64,000 nucleotides of DNA from Cutibacterium acnes (GTDB taxonomy: Bacteria > Actinomycetota > Actinomycetes > Propionibacteriales > Propionibacteriaceae), in the NCBI RefSeq assembly GCF_003030305.1, contig NZ_CP023676.1:930001-994000 (forward strand), read 5' to 3'. The notes beneath the pieces are model-generated. The model ran no database searches. It was not told the DNA's origin and saw nothing but the letters and a program-made list of their open reading frames with translations. Positions 1 through 7,821 of the stretch are shown one piece after another (within the stretch, counting starts at the first letter, position 1; every line of letters begins with the position of its first letter). Made by a program: the position numbers and the translations under genes.

Positions 1-37
1 CAGGATGCTTCGGAGGTCCATTCTAGTTTCCCCTCAA

Positions 38-63
38 ATATAGTTGCCGTATGGAAACTATAT
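38..63. repeat. Short inverted repeat, operator-like
   Basis: ATATAGTT at 38-45 is matched by its reverse complement AACTATAT at 56-63 with a 10-nt spacer. The size and AT-rich arms would suit a regulator site. No gene start can be assigned next to it, so the role is unknown. Confidence 0.3.
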
Positions 64-447
64 CACAGTTGGGGGTCTGGTCGTGGAAGGTCGTGAAAAT
101 CCGGGTAGGGACGCGAGATTGTCGGAAGGCCAGAGCTTCACTGCTAAGTCATCCATATCGCGGCAACCGACGGGTGTGTTTCGACTGGCACTAACGCTGA
201 AACATGTATCCGCCAACGCGAGCCAATAATCAGAGCCCTTGAGCGTAAACCTGCCAACGCAAGACCACGCGTATCAAATCCGATGTCTTACTAGACCCGG
301 CAGTGGGATCGCTCCTCAAAGAAGCTCGCCCAACTACTGGGACGCGAAACCGTGAACCTGCCATACTGGTCCGTGTGGCGTCAGCGTTCACGGAAATCGT
401 CCCCCGGCCAGGATGCTGTTCCTAACAGCCGGCGAGCCACTGGAATC
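64..447. other. Stretch without a supportable gene
   Basis: This stretch lies downstream of the stop of the SorC-type regulator. Short open frames exist on both strands, the longest being about 60 residues, but none has a convincing ribosome binding site or recognisable motif. It may be the decayed end of a neighbouring locus outside the window. Confidence 0.4.
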
Positions 448-1392
448 TCAGTCAAGATGGCCTAGCACCGCCCTCGCCGTCGCTATGTCGGTTACCAGAT
501 CCGTCACCCATTTACCTCGCAGAATTGCCGTTAGGGCCGGCACCTTTTCGGATCCAAAGGCGCTGACGATGACGTGGGTGATTGATGGAATCCGGTCCAG
601 CGGAACTGCCATCAACCCTTGACAAAAGTCTGCGTCAATGTGACGACCCCGGGTATCGACGTGATGCCCGCAGATGTGTCCTACGGCCCCGCGTGACAAC
701 AACTCTGTGTGTGCGCGCTCCGACATCACGTGGTCGAAGATCGGCGCCACCGAATGCATTCCGACTGTTCCTACGCCGGTCACCAAGATGTCTGCGTGAG
801 AGGCCATCGCGATCGTCATACCCACTGACTCCTCGGCCTTCAACGCGGCCGCTGCCTGAGGATTCGACACCAGCACCGGAGCCGGCATCACCCGGTATGC
901 ACACCCGATTCGTTCTGCTAGCTGACGGCACAACTCGGGAGAGTCCAACAACAAATTTCCCTTGGCTGTCCCACCAATAGCCTGCACCACCGTGGCCCCC
1001 GGACGGCGTATCGGCGTCATCGCATGCACCACTGACGCCACCCCGCGCCCGTTCGACAACGCGATTACCGAATCGGGATGCATGTACGTCGTCACCAGGT
1101 CGGCTGCCATCCGCGCCACCTCGTCGGCCGTGGCATTGTCGTTGGACATCGCGACTCGGGCGCAGGTCAGCCCGAAGGTGCGTGTCAGAGCGTCCTCTAA
1201 CTCGATGGCTCGCTCCAAAGGATGCTGCACTGTGAACGTGATGATCCCGCGACGCCTCGCCTCGTCAAGAAGCCTGGACACCATCGAGCGGGAGTAGCCG
1301 ATCTCGGCGGCGATTTCGGCTTGAGTGGCCTGCTCTAACCAGTACCGCCGCGCGACCGTCAGCAAGGTTTGGATGTGTTCGCGATCAGTCAT
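448..1392 (-). CDS. SorC/DeoR-type sugar-binding transcriptional regulator
   Basis: A 314-residue regulator. Residues about 15-50 form a helix-turn-helix (QAEIAAEIGYSRSMVSRLL), followed by the SorC sugar-binding domain, an isomerase-like fold that binds phosphorylated sugars. The domain has the family's glycine-rich phosphate-binding stretches (ALSNGRGVASV, ADILVTGVGTVG). Length matches the family. It is transcribed away from the sugar-acid operon starting at 1572, and a palindrome at 1399-1412 ends 6 nt upstream of its ATG, so it probably controls both itself and the operon. The inducer is not visible from sequence; a phosphorylated intermediate of the operon is the natural guess. Confidence 0.85.
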   Translation of the reverse strand: MTDREHIQTLLTVARRYWLEQATQAEIAAEIGYSRSMVSRLLDEARRRGIITFTVQHPLERAIELEDALTRTFGLTCARVAMSNDNATADEVARMAADLVTTYMHPDSVIALSNGRGVASVVHAMTPIRRPGATVVQAIGGTAKGNLLLDSPELCRQLAERIGCAYRVMPAPVLVSNPQAAAALKAEESVGMTIAMASHADILVTGVGTVGMHSVAPIFDHVMSERAHTELLSRGAVGHICGHHVDTRGRHIDADFCQGLMAVPLDRIPSITHVIVSAFGSEKVPALTAILRGKWVTDLVTDIATARAVLGHLD

Positions 1393-1398
1393 GAGTGT

Positions 1399-1412
1399 CT
1401 CACAGATGTGAA
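1399..1412. promoter_or_regulatory. Candidate operator, regulator side
   Basis: CTCACA-GA-TGTGAA is an imperfect palindrome and the reverse-strand counterpart of the motif at 1482-1495. It sits just upstream of the SorC-type regulator's start codon, where a bound repressor would block its transcription or initiation. Confidence 0.55.
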
Positions 1413-1481
1413 TCTTTGTGGTAGGTCCACCGTTAAAACGGGAAGTAAAGCCACCATACTAGCCTTTCTGCTTAGGATGAA

Positions 1482-1495
1482 TTCACATGTGTGAA
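1482..1495. promoter_or_regulatory. Candidate operator, operon side
   Basis: TTCACA-TG-TGTGAA has perfect 6-nt arms. It lies 76 nt upstream of the hydrolase start at 1572. It matches the site at 1399-1412 at 12 or 13 of 14 positions depending on orientation. Two copies in a divergent promoter next to a SorC-family gene suggest co-operative binding. No -10/-35 pair stands out clearly. Confidence 0.6.
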
Positions 1496-1571
1496 CTCAT
1501 GGCCTTGCGGGGTTGCTGTGGCGGCGGCTCAATGGTTCCCGTCACACAGTCGTGAGAGAGGAATCACTCCA

Positions 1572-2564
1572 ATGGCCGTCGTTCGTACCATCAATGGCGA
1601 CGTTTCGCCCGACACCCTCGGCGTCGTCAATGCCCACGATCACCTCATCCGCGTCGGAGCCGGGGAGGTCTACATCGACCCTGACCACTTGCTTGACGAC
1701 GTCGACAAGGCAGCCCAGGAGGCTACATATTTCGTCGAGGCCTCTAAGAGCTGGGCCGCTGGGGGAACCATCATCGACATGTGCCCGGCCTCCTCAGGCC
1801 GCGGCGTGCTCAAAACCCTCCAGGTCGTCGAGAAGGTTCCGGGGCTGCAGGTCGTCCAAGCCACCGGATTCCACCAGCAGAAGGTCTACCTCGAGTGGCG
1901 TCAGAGCTGGGTCAACCAGTACACCGTCACTCAGATCGCCGATCTACTCATCGCCGACATCGTTGAGGGCATCGACCGTTTCGACTATATGGGCCCCATT
2001 GTCGAGCGCACCAACGTCAAGGCGGGCGTCATCAAGTGGGCCACCGCCTACGGCAAGATCACCGAGTGGGAAAAGAAGTCCGGCCAAGCCGTCGCCATCG
2101 CATCTAAGGAGACCGGCTGTCCCATTAACACCCACGTGACGGCCGGAACTTGTGGCCCTGAGCAGGCAAGATTCCTTGTTGACCAGGGTGTTGATCCGGC
2201 CAAAATCGCTATCGGCCATATGCAGCGCAACTGGGATCCCTGGGTTCACGAGCAGATCTGCAAGCTCGGCTGCTACGTCGAGCTGGACGGCACTAACCGC
2301 ATCAAGTACGTCCCGGATAACACCCGCGTCAACCTCGTGAAGACCCTCGGTGAGAAGGGCTACGGCAAGCAGATTCTGTTGGGCACCGACTCCGGTAAGG
2401 CCTCTTACCAAAAGGTTTACGGTTCGGTCTCAGGCATCGATTACGATCCGGCCGTCTTCTGTCCACGTCTCGTCGAAGACGAAGGCGTCGACCGCGACTA
2501 CGTTAACGACCTCCTCATCAACAACGCGGCCACCTTCTTCGGCTTCGAGCCGCTGGCCGGGTGA
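1572..2564 (+). CDS. Phosphotriesterase-family metal-dependent hydrolase (probable phosphosugar lactonase)
   Basis: A 330-residue COG1735 amidohydrolase. All ligands of the binuclear metal site are visible: His22-x-His24 (AHDHL), the carboxylated lysine Lys155 (AGVIKWA), His188 (INTHVT), His216 (AIGHMQ) and Asp273 (GTDSG). The ATG at 1572 is chosen because GAGAGAGG lies about 10 nt upstream and the HxH motif then sits at the usual distance; an in-frame start at 1491 would overlap the operator. Several family members hydrolyse sugar lactone phosphates. Standing first in an operon with UlaD/UlaE/AraD-like genes, it is a likely non-orthologous replacement for the UlaG lactonase (inference). The stop overlaps the next start. 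Confidence 0.85.
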   Translation: MAVVRTINGDVSPDTLGVVNAHDHLIRVGAGEVYIDPDHLLDDVDKAAQEATYFVEASKSWAAGGTIIDMCPASSGRGVLKTLQVVEKVPGLQVVQATGFHQQKVYLEWRQSWVNQYTVTQIADLLIADIVEGIDRFDYMGPIVERTNVKAGVIKWATAYGKITEWEKKSGQAVAIASKETGCPINTHVTAGTCGPEQARFLVDQGVDPAKIAIGHMQRNWDPWVHEQICKLGCYVELDGTNRIKYVPDNTRVNLVKTLGEKGYGKQILLGTDSGKASYQKVYGSVSGIDYDPAVFCPRLVEDEGVDRDYVNDLLINNAATFFGFEPLAG

Positions 2565-3223
2565 CGACGATGCCACGACTTCAGATCGCTCTTGACACCT
2601 ATGATCTGCCGTCGGCCCTGGCTCCGTTGGCCACCGCCGTCGACCAGATCGACATCATCGAGTGCGGTACCATCCTCGTCCTTGCTGAGGGAATGGATGC
2701 GGTGCGGGCTATCCGGGCTGCCTACCCTGACAAGACAATTCTTGCTGACGTTCGCATTGCCGAAGCCGGGGCCAAGATCGCCCGAATGTGCTTTGAAGCA
2801 GGCGCCGACCTCGTCTCCTGTGTCGCCGGAGCATCCCTGACAACCATCGACCAAGTATGCAAAGTGGCCGGGGAGTTCGGCGGTGAAGTGCAAGTCGAGC
2901 TCGCCGACGAGTGGTACGACGCCGAGCGTGCCCGCAGATGGCGCACACTCGGCGTCCAACACGTCATCGTCAAGCGTTCCCGTGACCGCGAGGCCGCCGG
3001 AGACCTCTCCTGGAAACCAGAAGACCTCGGGCGGGTCGACGAGCTGGCAGGAATGGGATTCACCGTCACCGTCACCGGAGGAATCACCCCCGAAGACCTT
3101 CCGGTTTTCGCTGGGCATCCGGCCGGCATCGTAATTGCCGGTCGCTCAATTGTCGCTGCTGATGATCCCAAAGCTGCCGCGAAACGACTGCGCTCCACCT
3201 TGGATGAGGTGTGGCCGCAATGA
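2561..3223 (+). CDS. UlaD-like 3-keto-gulonate-6-phosphate decarboxylase homologue with altered active site
   Basis: A 220-residue TIM-barrel protein of the OMP-decarboxylase superfamily, very similar in layout to E. coli UlaD (ALDTYD, IIECGTIL, VTVTGGI, IAGRSI). The family's DxKxxD motif reads D63-V-R65-I-A-E68, so lysine is replaced by arginine and the second aspartate by glutamate. The UlaD YHRSRD motif reads VKRSRD, with Lys138 where His136 of UlaD sits. Asp12, Glu34 and Glu113 are kept. The fold is secure; the exact reaction is not. The GTG at 2561 overlaps the previous stop; an ATG at 2570 is an alternative start. Confidence 0.8.
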   Translation: MTTMPRLQIALDTYDLPSALAPLATAVDQIDIIECGTILVLAEGMDAVRAIRAAYPDKTILADVRIAEAGAKIARMCFEAGADLVSCVAGASLTTIDQVCKVAGEFGGEVQVELADEWYDAERARRWRTLGVQHVIVKRSRDREAAGDLSWKPEDLGRVDELAGMGFTVTVTGGITPEDLPVFAGHPAGIVIAGRSIVAADDPKAAAKRLRSTLDEVWPQ

Positions 3224-4107
3224 CCGAATCGCTGACCGACGGGGTGACCCTCGGCATCTATGAGAAAGCCCTCGTCGGCAACCCCTTGGCTACCGACGAC
3301 GACTGGCGACGCTTCCTAAACCAGGTACCCGAGGCAGGATTCAGCTTCGTCGACCTGTCCGTCGATGAGTCTGAAGAGAGGATGGCACGGCTCGGATGGG
3401 ACCAGCGCCGGCGTCGCATGGTGCGCCATTGCGTTGAGGCCACAGAAACCGCTATTGGTGGTGTCTGCTTGTCGGTACATCGGCGTATTGGCCCTGGTAG
3501 TGCCGACCCAGCCGTGCGCCAGCGAGCTCGGGAGGTGATGGGCGAAGGATTGCAGCTGTGCCACGACCTTGGCGCTCCTGTGCTTCAGGTCGCGGGGTAT
3601 TACTGCTACTACGAGCAGATGAACGACCATGCCGAGCAGTGGTACACCGACCTCCTGCTCGATGCCGTCCCGATGGCTGCACGGCTGGGGGTCGTCATGG
3701 GCATCGAGAATGTTGACGGCACCGACGTCACCTCTATCCGGAAGGCGATGGAGTTTGTCAAGCTTGCCGACTCGCCCTACCTGCAGGTGTACCCAGACCT
3801 TGGCAACATTGCCGAGCAACAGCTTGACGTCGTGACCGAACTCGAGGCCGGGCGGGGCCACATGGTCGCGATCCACGTCAAGGATGTTAGGCCGGGCGAG
3901 CCTCGTCGGGTACCAATGGGGGAGGGCACCGTCGACTGGGACGAGTCCTTCGCTGTCCTTGCTGAGCAGGGTTGGCGCGGCCGAATGATGATCGAGATGT
4001 GGAACGACGACGCTCCCGATTCCAACACGCGCAGTGCGTCAGCACGCCAGTTCATAGAGGAGCATCTTAGGACCGCTGGAATCCCGGTTCGCCGCGCCCT
4101 CTTTTGA
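3220..4107 (+). CDS. UlaE-like L-xylulose-5-phosphate 3-epimerase
   Basis: A 295-residue xylose-isomerase-like TIM barrel, close to E. coli UlaE in length and motif order: DLSVDESEERMARLGW, CLSVHRR, the metal-binding Glu in GIENVD, His in AIHVKD and Glu in MIEMW. No catalytic residue seems to be missing. It would interconvert L-xylulose-5-P and L-ribulose-5-P after decarboxylation. Its ATG overlaps the preceding stop as ATGA, implying coupled translation. A GTG three codons upstream (3211) is an alternative start. Confidence 0.85.
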   Translation: MTESLTDGVTLGIYEKALVGNPLATDDDWRRFLNQVPEAGFSFVDLSVDESEERMARLGWDQRRRRMVRHCVEATETAIGGVCLSVHRRIGPGSADPAVRQRAREVMGEGLQLCHDLGAPVLQVAGYYCYYEQMNDHAEQWYTDLLLDAVPMAARLGVVMGIENVDGTDVTSIRKAMEFVKLADSPYLQVYPDLGNIAEQQLDVVTELEAGRGHMVAIHVKDVRPGEPRRVPMGEGTVDWDESFAVLAEQGWRGRMMIEMWNDDAPDSNTRSASARQFIEEHLRTAGIPVRRALF

Positions 4108-4194
4108 CCCTGGGCTGGGGGCTCGGCATGAATTCCGGGCCGCCCAGTTCTGCGCCTCTACAAATTTTCATTATTGTTCAAAGGAGAACCCTTC

Positions 4195-4863
4195 ATGCTT
4201 GAAAAGCTCAAGACAGACGTCTGTCGAGGCAACCTCGGACTGCCCCGTCATGGACTTGTGACGTGGACCTCGGGCAACCTGTCCGCTCGGGACCCTGAGA
4301 CCGGCCTTGTCGTCATCAAGCCGTCCGGGATGCTGTATGACGCTATGACCCCGGACGATATGGTTGTTGTCGACCTTGACGGCAAGGTCGTGGAGGGGCA
4401 TCGAGGAGCGTCCTCCGATACCGCCTCACACTTGTATGTCTACCGACGTCGCGACGACATTCGGAGCATTATCCACACCCATTCCACCTTCGCCACCGCG
4501 TGGGCGGCCACTGGCCAGGACATCCCCTGTGCAGTGACGGCCATCGCTGATGAGTTTGGGGGGCCAGTGCCGTGCGGCGACTACGCCCAGATTGGCACTG
4601 AACAGATTGGTGAGCAGATCATGAGGTTCATTGACCAGTCGCCAGCGGTGCTACTCAAAAAGCATGGTGTCTTCACTGTCGGCACCTCGATCGAGAAGGC
4701 CATCAAAGCAGCTGTCATGGTTGAGGACGTCGCCAAGACCCTCACCTACGCCAAACTCATCGGCGAGATCTCCCCACTTCCACAGTCGGAGATCGACTCC
4801 AACCACGATCGATACACCAACCGTTACGGCACTGCGGCAGCATCCACGGGGGTGACGGCATGA
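4195..4863 (+). CDS. AraD/UlaF-family class II aldolase/epimerase (probable L-ribulose-5-phosphate 4-epimerase)
   Basis: A 222-residue class II aldolase/adducin protein. Zinc ligands are seen in IIHTHST and KKHGVF, the substrate loop in SGNLSA, and the AraD-type SSDTASH carries Asp where aldolases have Glu. The start at 4195 follows AAAGGAG at 4181-4187. Oddly, the C terminus reads NRYGTAAAS instead of the AraD ending HGxxAYYGQ, so the tyrosine equivalent to the catalytic Tyr229 of E. coli AraD is not evident. Epimerase is the likeliest role given the neighbours, but an aldolase or decarboxylase role cannot be excluded. An 87-nt gap precedes it and its stop overlaps the kinase start. Confidence 0.78.
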   Translation: MLEKLKTDVCRGNLGLPRHGLVTWTSGNLSARDPETGLVVIKPSGMLYDAMTPDDMVVVDLDGKVVEGHRGASSDTASHLYVYRRRDDIRSIIHTHSTFATAWAATGQDIPCAVTAIADEFGGPVPCGDYAQIGTEQIGEQIMRFIDQSPAVLLKKHGVFTVGTSIEKAIKAAVMVEDVAKTLTYAKLIGEISPLPQSEIDSNHDRYTNRYGTAAASTGVTA

Positions 4864-5810
4864 CCTACGACATCTCGACCATCGGCGAGGGGCAGATCCG
4901 GCTCACCTGCTATAAGGGTGAACGTCTCATTAATGCCCAGCAGTTGCGTGCCACCGCAGCCTGCTCCGAGGCCAATGTGTCCGGCTTGTTGTCTCAACTT
5001 GGGCGCAGTACCTGTTGGGCCTCTGTCATGCCGAAGGGCGATCTTACTGATCGGGTCGTCAACGAGTTCCGCAGTGTTGGGGTCGACGTTTCCCACATCT
5101 GTATGAAGCCCGAAGGGCGCGTCGCGTTGTATTTCATGGAGCCCGGTGAGTATCCGATGCCTGCCCGCGTGCTCTACGACCGGGAGCACACCCCGTTCCG
5201 CGACGTCACCGTCGAGGACCTCGACTGGGAGGCCTTGCTCGATACCCGTCTGGTCTTTGTCACTGGCATCACCGCTGCCTTAACCGAGAATACTGCGGCT
5301 GTGGTGCGTCACTTCGTTGACGAGGCTCACCGCCGTGGCATTGCCGTCGCCCTCGACGTCAACTACCGGTCCCTGCTGTGGGGTCCGGAGCACGCTCGTG
5401 AGGTGTTGGAACCAATTGCAAGGATGTCGAATATTGTCTTCTGCTCGGTGCGTGATGGCAAGGCCGTCTTCGGCATCGAATCTGATGGGGAGCAGGCATG
5501 CCGCGAATTGCGTGAACTGTTTGGGGTCCCGACGGTCGTGTCTACCGATCAAATCAATGGTGTGTACTTCTCGGACGCCGAGCGCGGCGACTGCACGTTC
5601 CCCGTGGTTCAGGTGCCCGTCATCGACCGCCCGGGCGCGGGAGACTCCTTTGTCGCGGGAACCCTTCACGGGTATCTCGGAGGTGACGTGGTGCAGGGAA
5701 TCCATTATGGACAGCGGACCTCCGCCTACGCTCTAACCCATTACGGTGATCTGACTCGTGTGAGCCCTAGCGAACTCAATATTCCCCCGAATACCGACAT
5801 TCTGCGCTGA
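4860..5810 (+). CDS. PfkB-family carbohydrate kinase (2-keto-3-deoxygluconate kinase-like)
   Basis: A 316-residue ribokinase-fold protein. The PfkB signature DRPGAGDSFVAG near residue 258 carries the GAGD anion hole and catalytic Asp. ALDVNYRSLLW resembles the KdgK subgroup, which phosphorylates keto sugar acids. It overlaps the preceding gene by ATGA and is followed by the permease. In an operon with a permease rather than a PTS, this is the obvious enzyme to phosphorylate the imported sugar acid or lactone. The phosphate acceptor is inferred from context only. Confidence 0.85.
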   Translation: MTYDISTIGEGQIRLTCYKGERLINAQQLRATAACSEANVSGLLSQLGRSTCWASVMPKGDLTDRVVNEFRSVGVDVSHICMKPEGRVALYFMEPGEYPMPARVLYDREHTPFRDVTVEDLDWEALLDTRLVFVTGITAALTENTAAVVRHFVDEAHRRGIAVALDVNYRSLLWGPEHAREVLEPIARMSNIVFCSVRDGKAVFGIESDGEQACRELRELFGVPTVVSTDQINGVYFSDAERGDCTFPVVQVPVIDRPGAGDSFVAGTLHGYLGGDVVQGIHYGQRTSAYALTHYGDLTRVSPSELNIPPNTDILR

Positions 5811-5844
5811 ACCTGATCACAGCGCAGACAGGAGACACACTCAC

Positions 5845-7203
5845 ATGTCCACCTCAACAACACCCAAACAATCAGCTCTAGACCTCATCGATTCGCGTCC
5901 CTTAACGCGCAATCAGAAGAATCTTGTTGCCCTAGCCGTCGTCGGAAATATCTCCGAGTTCTTTGATATCTTCCTCATTGGTTTCGTCGTATCCGTCCTG
6001 ACTAAGCCATGGAATCTGACTGGCACTGAGGCGGGCGTCATTCTCGCCTGTTCCGGTCTGGGGACGGTCATTGGCGCCATCATGTGGGGACGTCTTGCCG
6101 ACAAGATCGGACGCCGCTCCTCTTTCTTCTGGTGCGTGCTCCTGTTCGTCGTGTTCACTGTAGTATCAGTGTTCACCCCAGATCGTGGCTGGATTATGCT
6201 CGCCATTTTGCGTATTGGCGTGGGGATCGGAGTCGGCGGACTTAATATCACCTCGATTCCCTACGTCCAGGAGTTCGTGCCTGCTAAGCAGCGCGGTCTT
6301 CTTGCCGGCCTGGCGTCGGTATTCATCCCCCTCGGTCTGTTCTTGGGGTCGTTAGCACAAAATGCACTGGGCGATAATTGGCGTGCCCTCATCGCTTTGG
6401 GCGCCATTCCTGTTTTCCTGCTGGTGTGGATCCGTTTCGTGCCCGAATCACCACGGTTCCTACAGAGTCATGGGCGTGATAAGGAAGCACGCGAGGCCCT
6501 AGCCTGGGCACTCGATATACCCGCTGACGACATTGGAGATTTGCCTGCCGTTGAACACGTCCAAGACGCTTCCTACTCACTTGTCTTTGGTAAATACCGC
6601 AAGAGTCTTCTCATCGTCAGTCTGGGATCATTCTGCTTCATTCTGGGCTCTTTTACGATTCAGTCGTGGGGCCAGACCCTGCTCAAGACCGGCTTTGGCA
6701 AGTCTCCCGAGCAAGTCGGGACCCTGTTCATGTTCGTTTCCCTGGCCGATCTCATCGGGCGCTTCCTATCAGCATGGCTGGCAGACCGCATTGGTCGGAG
6801 AGCCACCATGTTGTCGTTTGGCCTCATCGGTGCTGGCGGGACTCTCATCATCGCCCTTTCGGCCCGCCTGGGTTGGGGCTGGCAGATCTTCTTCGTCGGT
6901 GTCCTCATTGCGATGGCCTTCGCCGACGGCGCCTTCGGCATCCTCAATGCTTTCGGCGCCGAGCAATTCCCCAACGAAGCTCGCTCGACTGGTCTGGGAC
7001 TGGGCTACGGCATCGGCGCCACCGCCAAGATCATCGGTCCGGCGCTTATGGGACTCATGGTGGGCGGATCTGCCGTCAAGCAGAATGTCACCCTGGACGC
7101 GGTATTTCCGGCATTCATCCTGTTCGCTGTGCTGCTAGTCATTGGCGGTATGACGTACATGTTTGCCCGCGAAACTCGTGGCACCTCGCTCGACACGATC
7201 TGA
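5845..7203 (+). CDS. MFS sugar or sugar-acid transporter
   Basis: A 452-residue major facilitator permease with about 12 membrane segments. Motif A is present in both halves (GRLADKIGRRSS and WLADRIGRRATM), and the sugar-porter-like PESPRFL follows TM6. It ends the operon, 34 nt after the kinase, with AGGAGA ahead of the ATG. The expected role is proton-coupled import of the sugar acid processed by the preceding enzymes. The substrate is unknown. Confidence 0.88.
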   Translation: MSTSTTPKQSALDLIDSRPLTRNQKNLVALAVVGNISEFFDIFLIGFVVSVLTKPWNLTGTEAGVILACSGLGTVIGAIMWGRLADKIGRRSSFFWCVLLFVVFTVVSVFTPDRGWIMLAILRIGVGIGVGGLNITSIPYVQEFVPAKQRGLLAGLASVFIPLGLFLGSLAQNALGDNWRALIALGAIPVFLLVWIRFVPESPRFLQSHGRDKEAREALAWALDIPADDIGDLPAVEHVQDASYSLVFGKYRKSLLIVSLGSFCFILGSFTIQSWGQTLLKTGFGKSPEQVGTLFMFVSLADLIGRFLSAWLADRIGRRATMLSFGLIGAGGTLIIALSARLGWGWQIFFVGVLIAMAFADGAFGILNAFGAEQFPNEARSTGLGLGYGIGATAKIIGPALMGLMVGGSAVKQNVTLDAVFPAFILFAVLLVIGGMTYMFARETRGTSLDTI

Positions 7204-7715
7204 CCAATTAGATGATCCTGATGTCGAGGGCCTGTACCTGCCTCAAAGGATTGACCGAGGCCGTGACTTGACGGGGTGGTTTAGGGGTCCTCGACACGCC
7301 AGATCGAGCGGTGCGGAGTGATTTACGACGTTGACAGTGAGATCTGGAGGTTCTTTGGTGGCCTTAACGGCGTCCACGATGGATAGACGGCATTACAGGC
7401 CTTGCTGTCCTTTACAGTGATAGATGTTGTGCTCGTCACTGGTGGCTGCTGCAGTTGCGGAATCCAACGTGTCAAGTCGTCATAGGCCGTTGCACAGCAT
7501 CTCTTTGTCCCCGACAGCTCTCCATGACAACGAGGTTTCGGTCTCGGCAACCTCTGACGTAGCAGCGTCGAGAACCTCAACGTCAGGGTCAAGGTGGGGG
7601 CTATGCCGGCATGGTGTCACCCGGATCTTTGCCTGGTTGGAGCTGGTTTGAGACGGCATTTCCCGATTAGTAGGGCGAGGACCGTCGTGAGCGCACGGCA
7701 CGGCGGTAGGTTAGA
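7204..7715. other. Long intergenic stretch with possible decayed minus-strand coding
   Basis: About 500 nt separate the permease from the TPP riboswitch. On the minus strand, adjoining frames (about 7700-7480 and 7590-7320) give short protein-like runs interrupted by stops, which could be a decayed gene. I recognise no family and assign no gene. Confidence 0.3.
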
Positions 7716-7719
7716 AGGC

Positions 7720-7812
7720 AACGACGCGGGAGCCCACTGATCGCTGTGGGCTGAGAGGGCGCCACGAAGGTGCCGACCGCCGGAACCTGTCCGGATCATG
7801 CCGGCGAAGGGA
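7720..7812 (+). promoter_or_regulatory. TPP (thi-box) riboswitch
   Basis: The conserved thi-box elements appear in order: CGCGGGAGCCC (7725-7735), CTGAGAGGG (7751-7759), GAACCTG (7783-7789), the CCGG-ATCATG-CCGG arm and loop (about 7790-7803), and GAAGGGA closing P1 (7806-7812). It lies directly upstream of thiM. The final GAAGGGAG also serves as the thiM ribosome binding site, so control by hiding the Shine-Dalgarno sequence when thiamine pyrophosphate binds is plausible. The 5' boundary is approximate. Confidence 0.9.
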
Positions 7813-7821
7813 GTGGTTGAC

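Noticed and set aside
44-229. Short plus-strand frame at the window start
   Set aside because: There is no ribosome binding site or recognisable motif, and the inverted repeat at 38-63 runs through its start.
7323-7701. Minus-strand frames upstream of the TPP riboswitch
   Set aside because: Some stretches look protein-like, but stops interrupt them and no family or ribosome site is visible, so I only describe the stretch.
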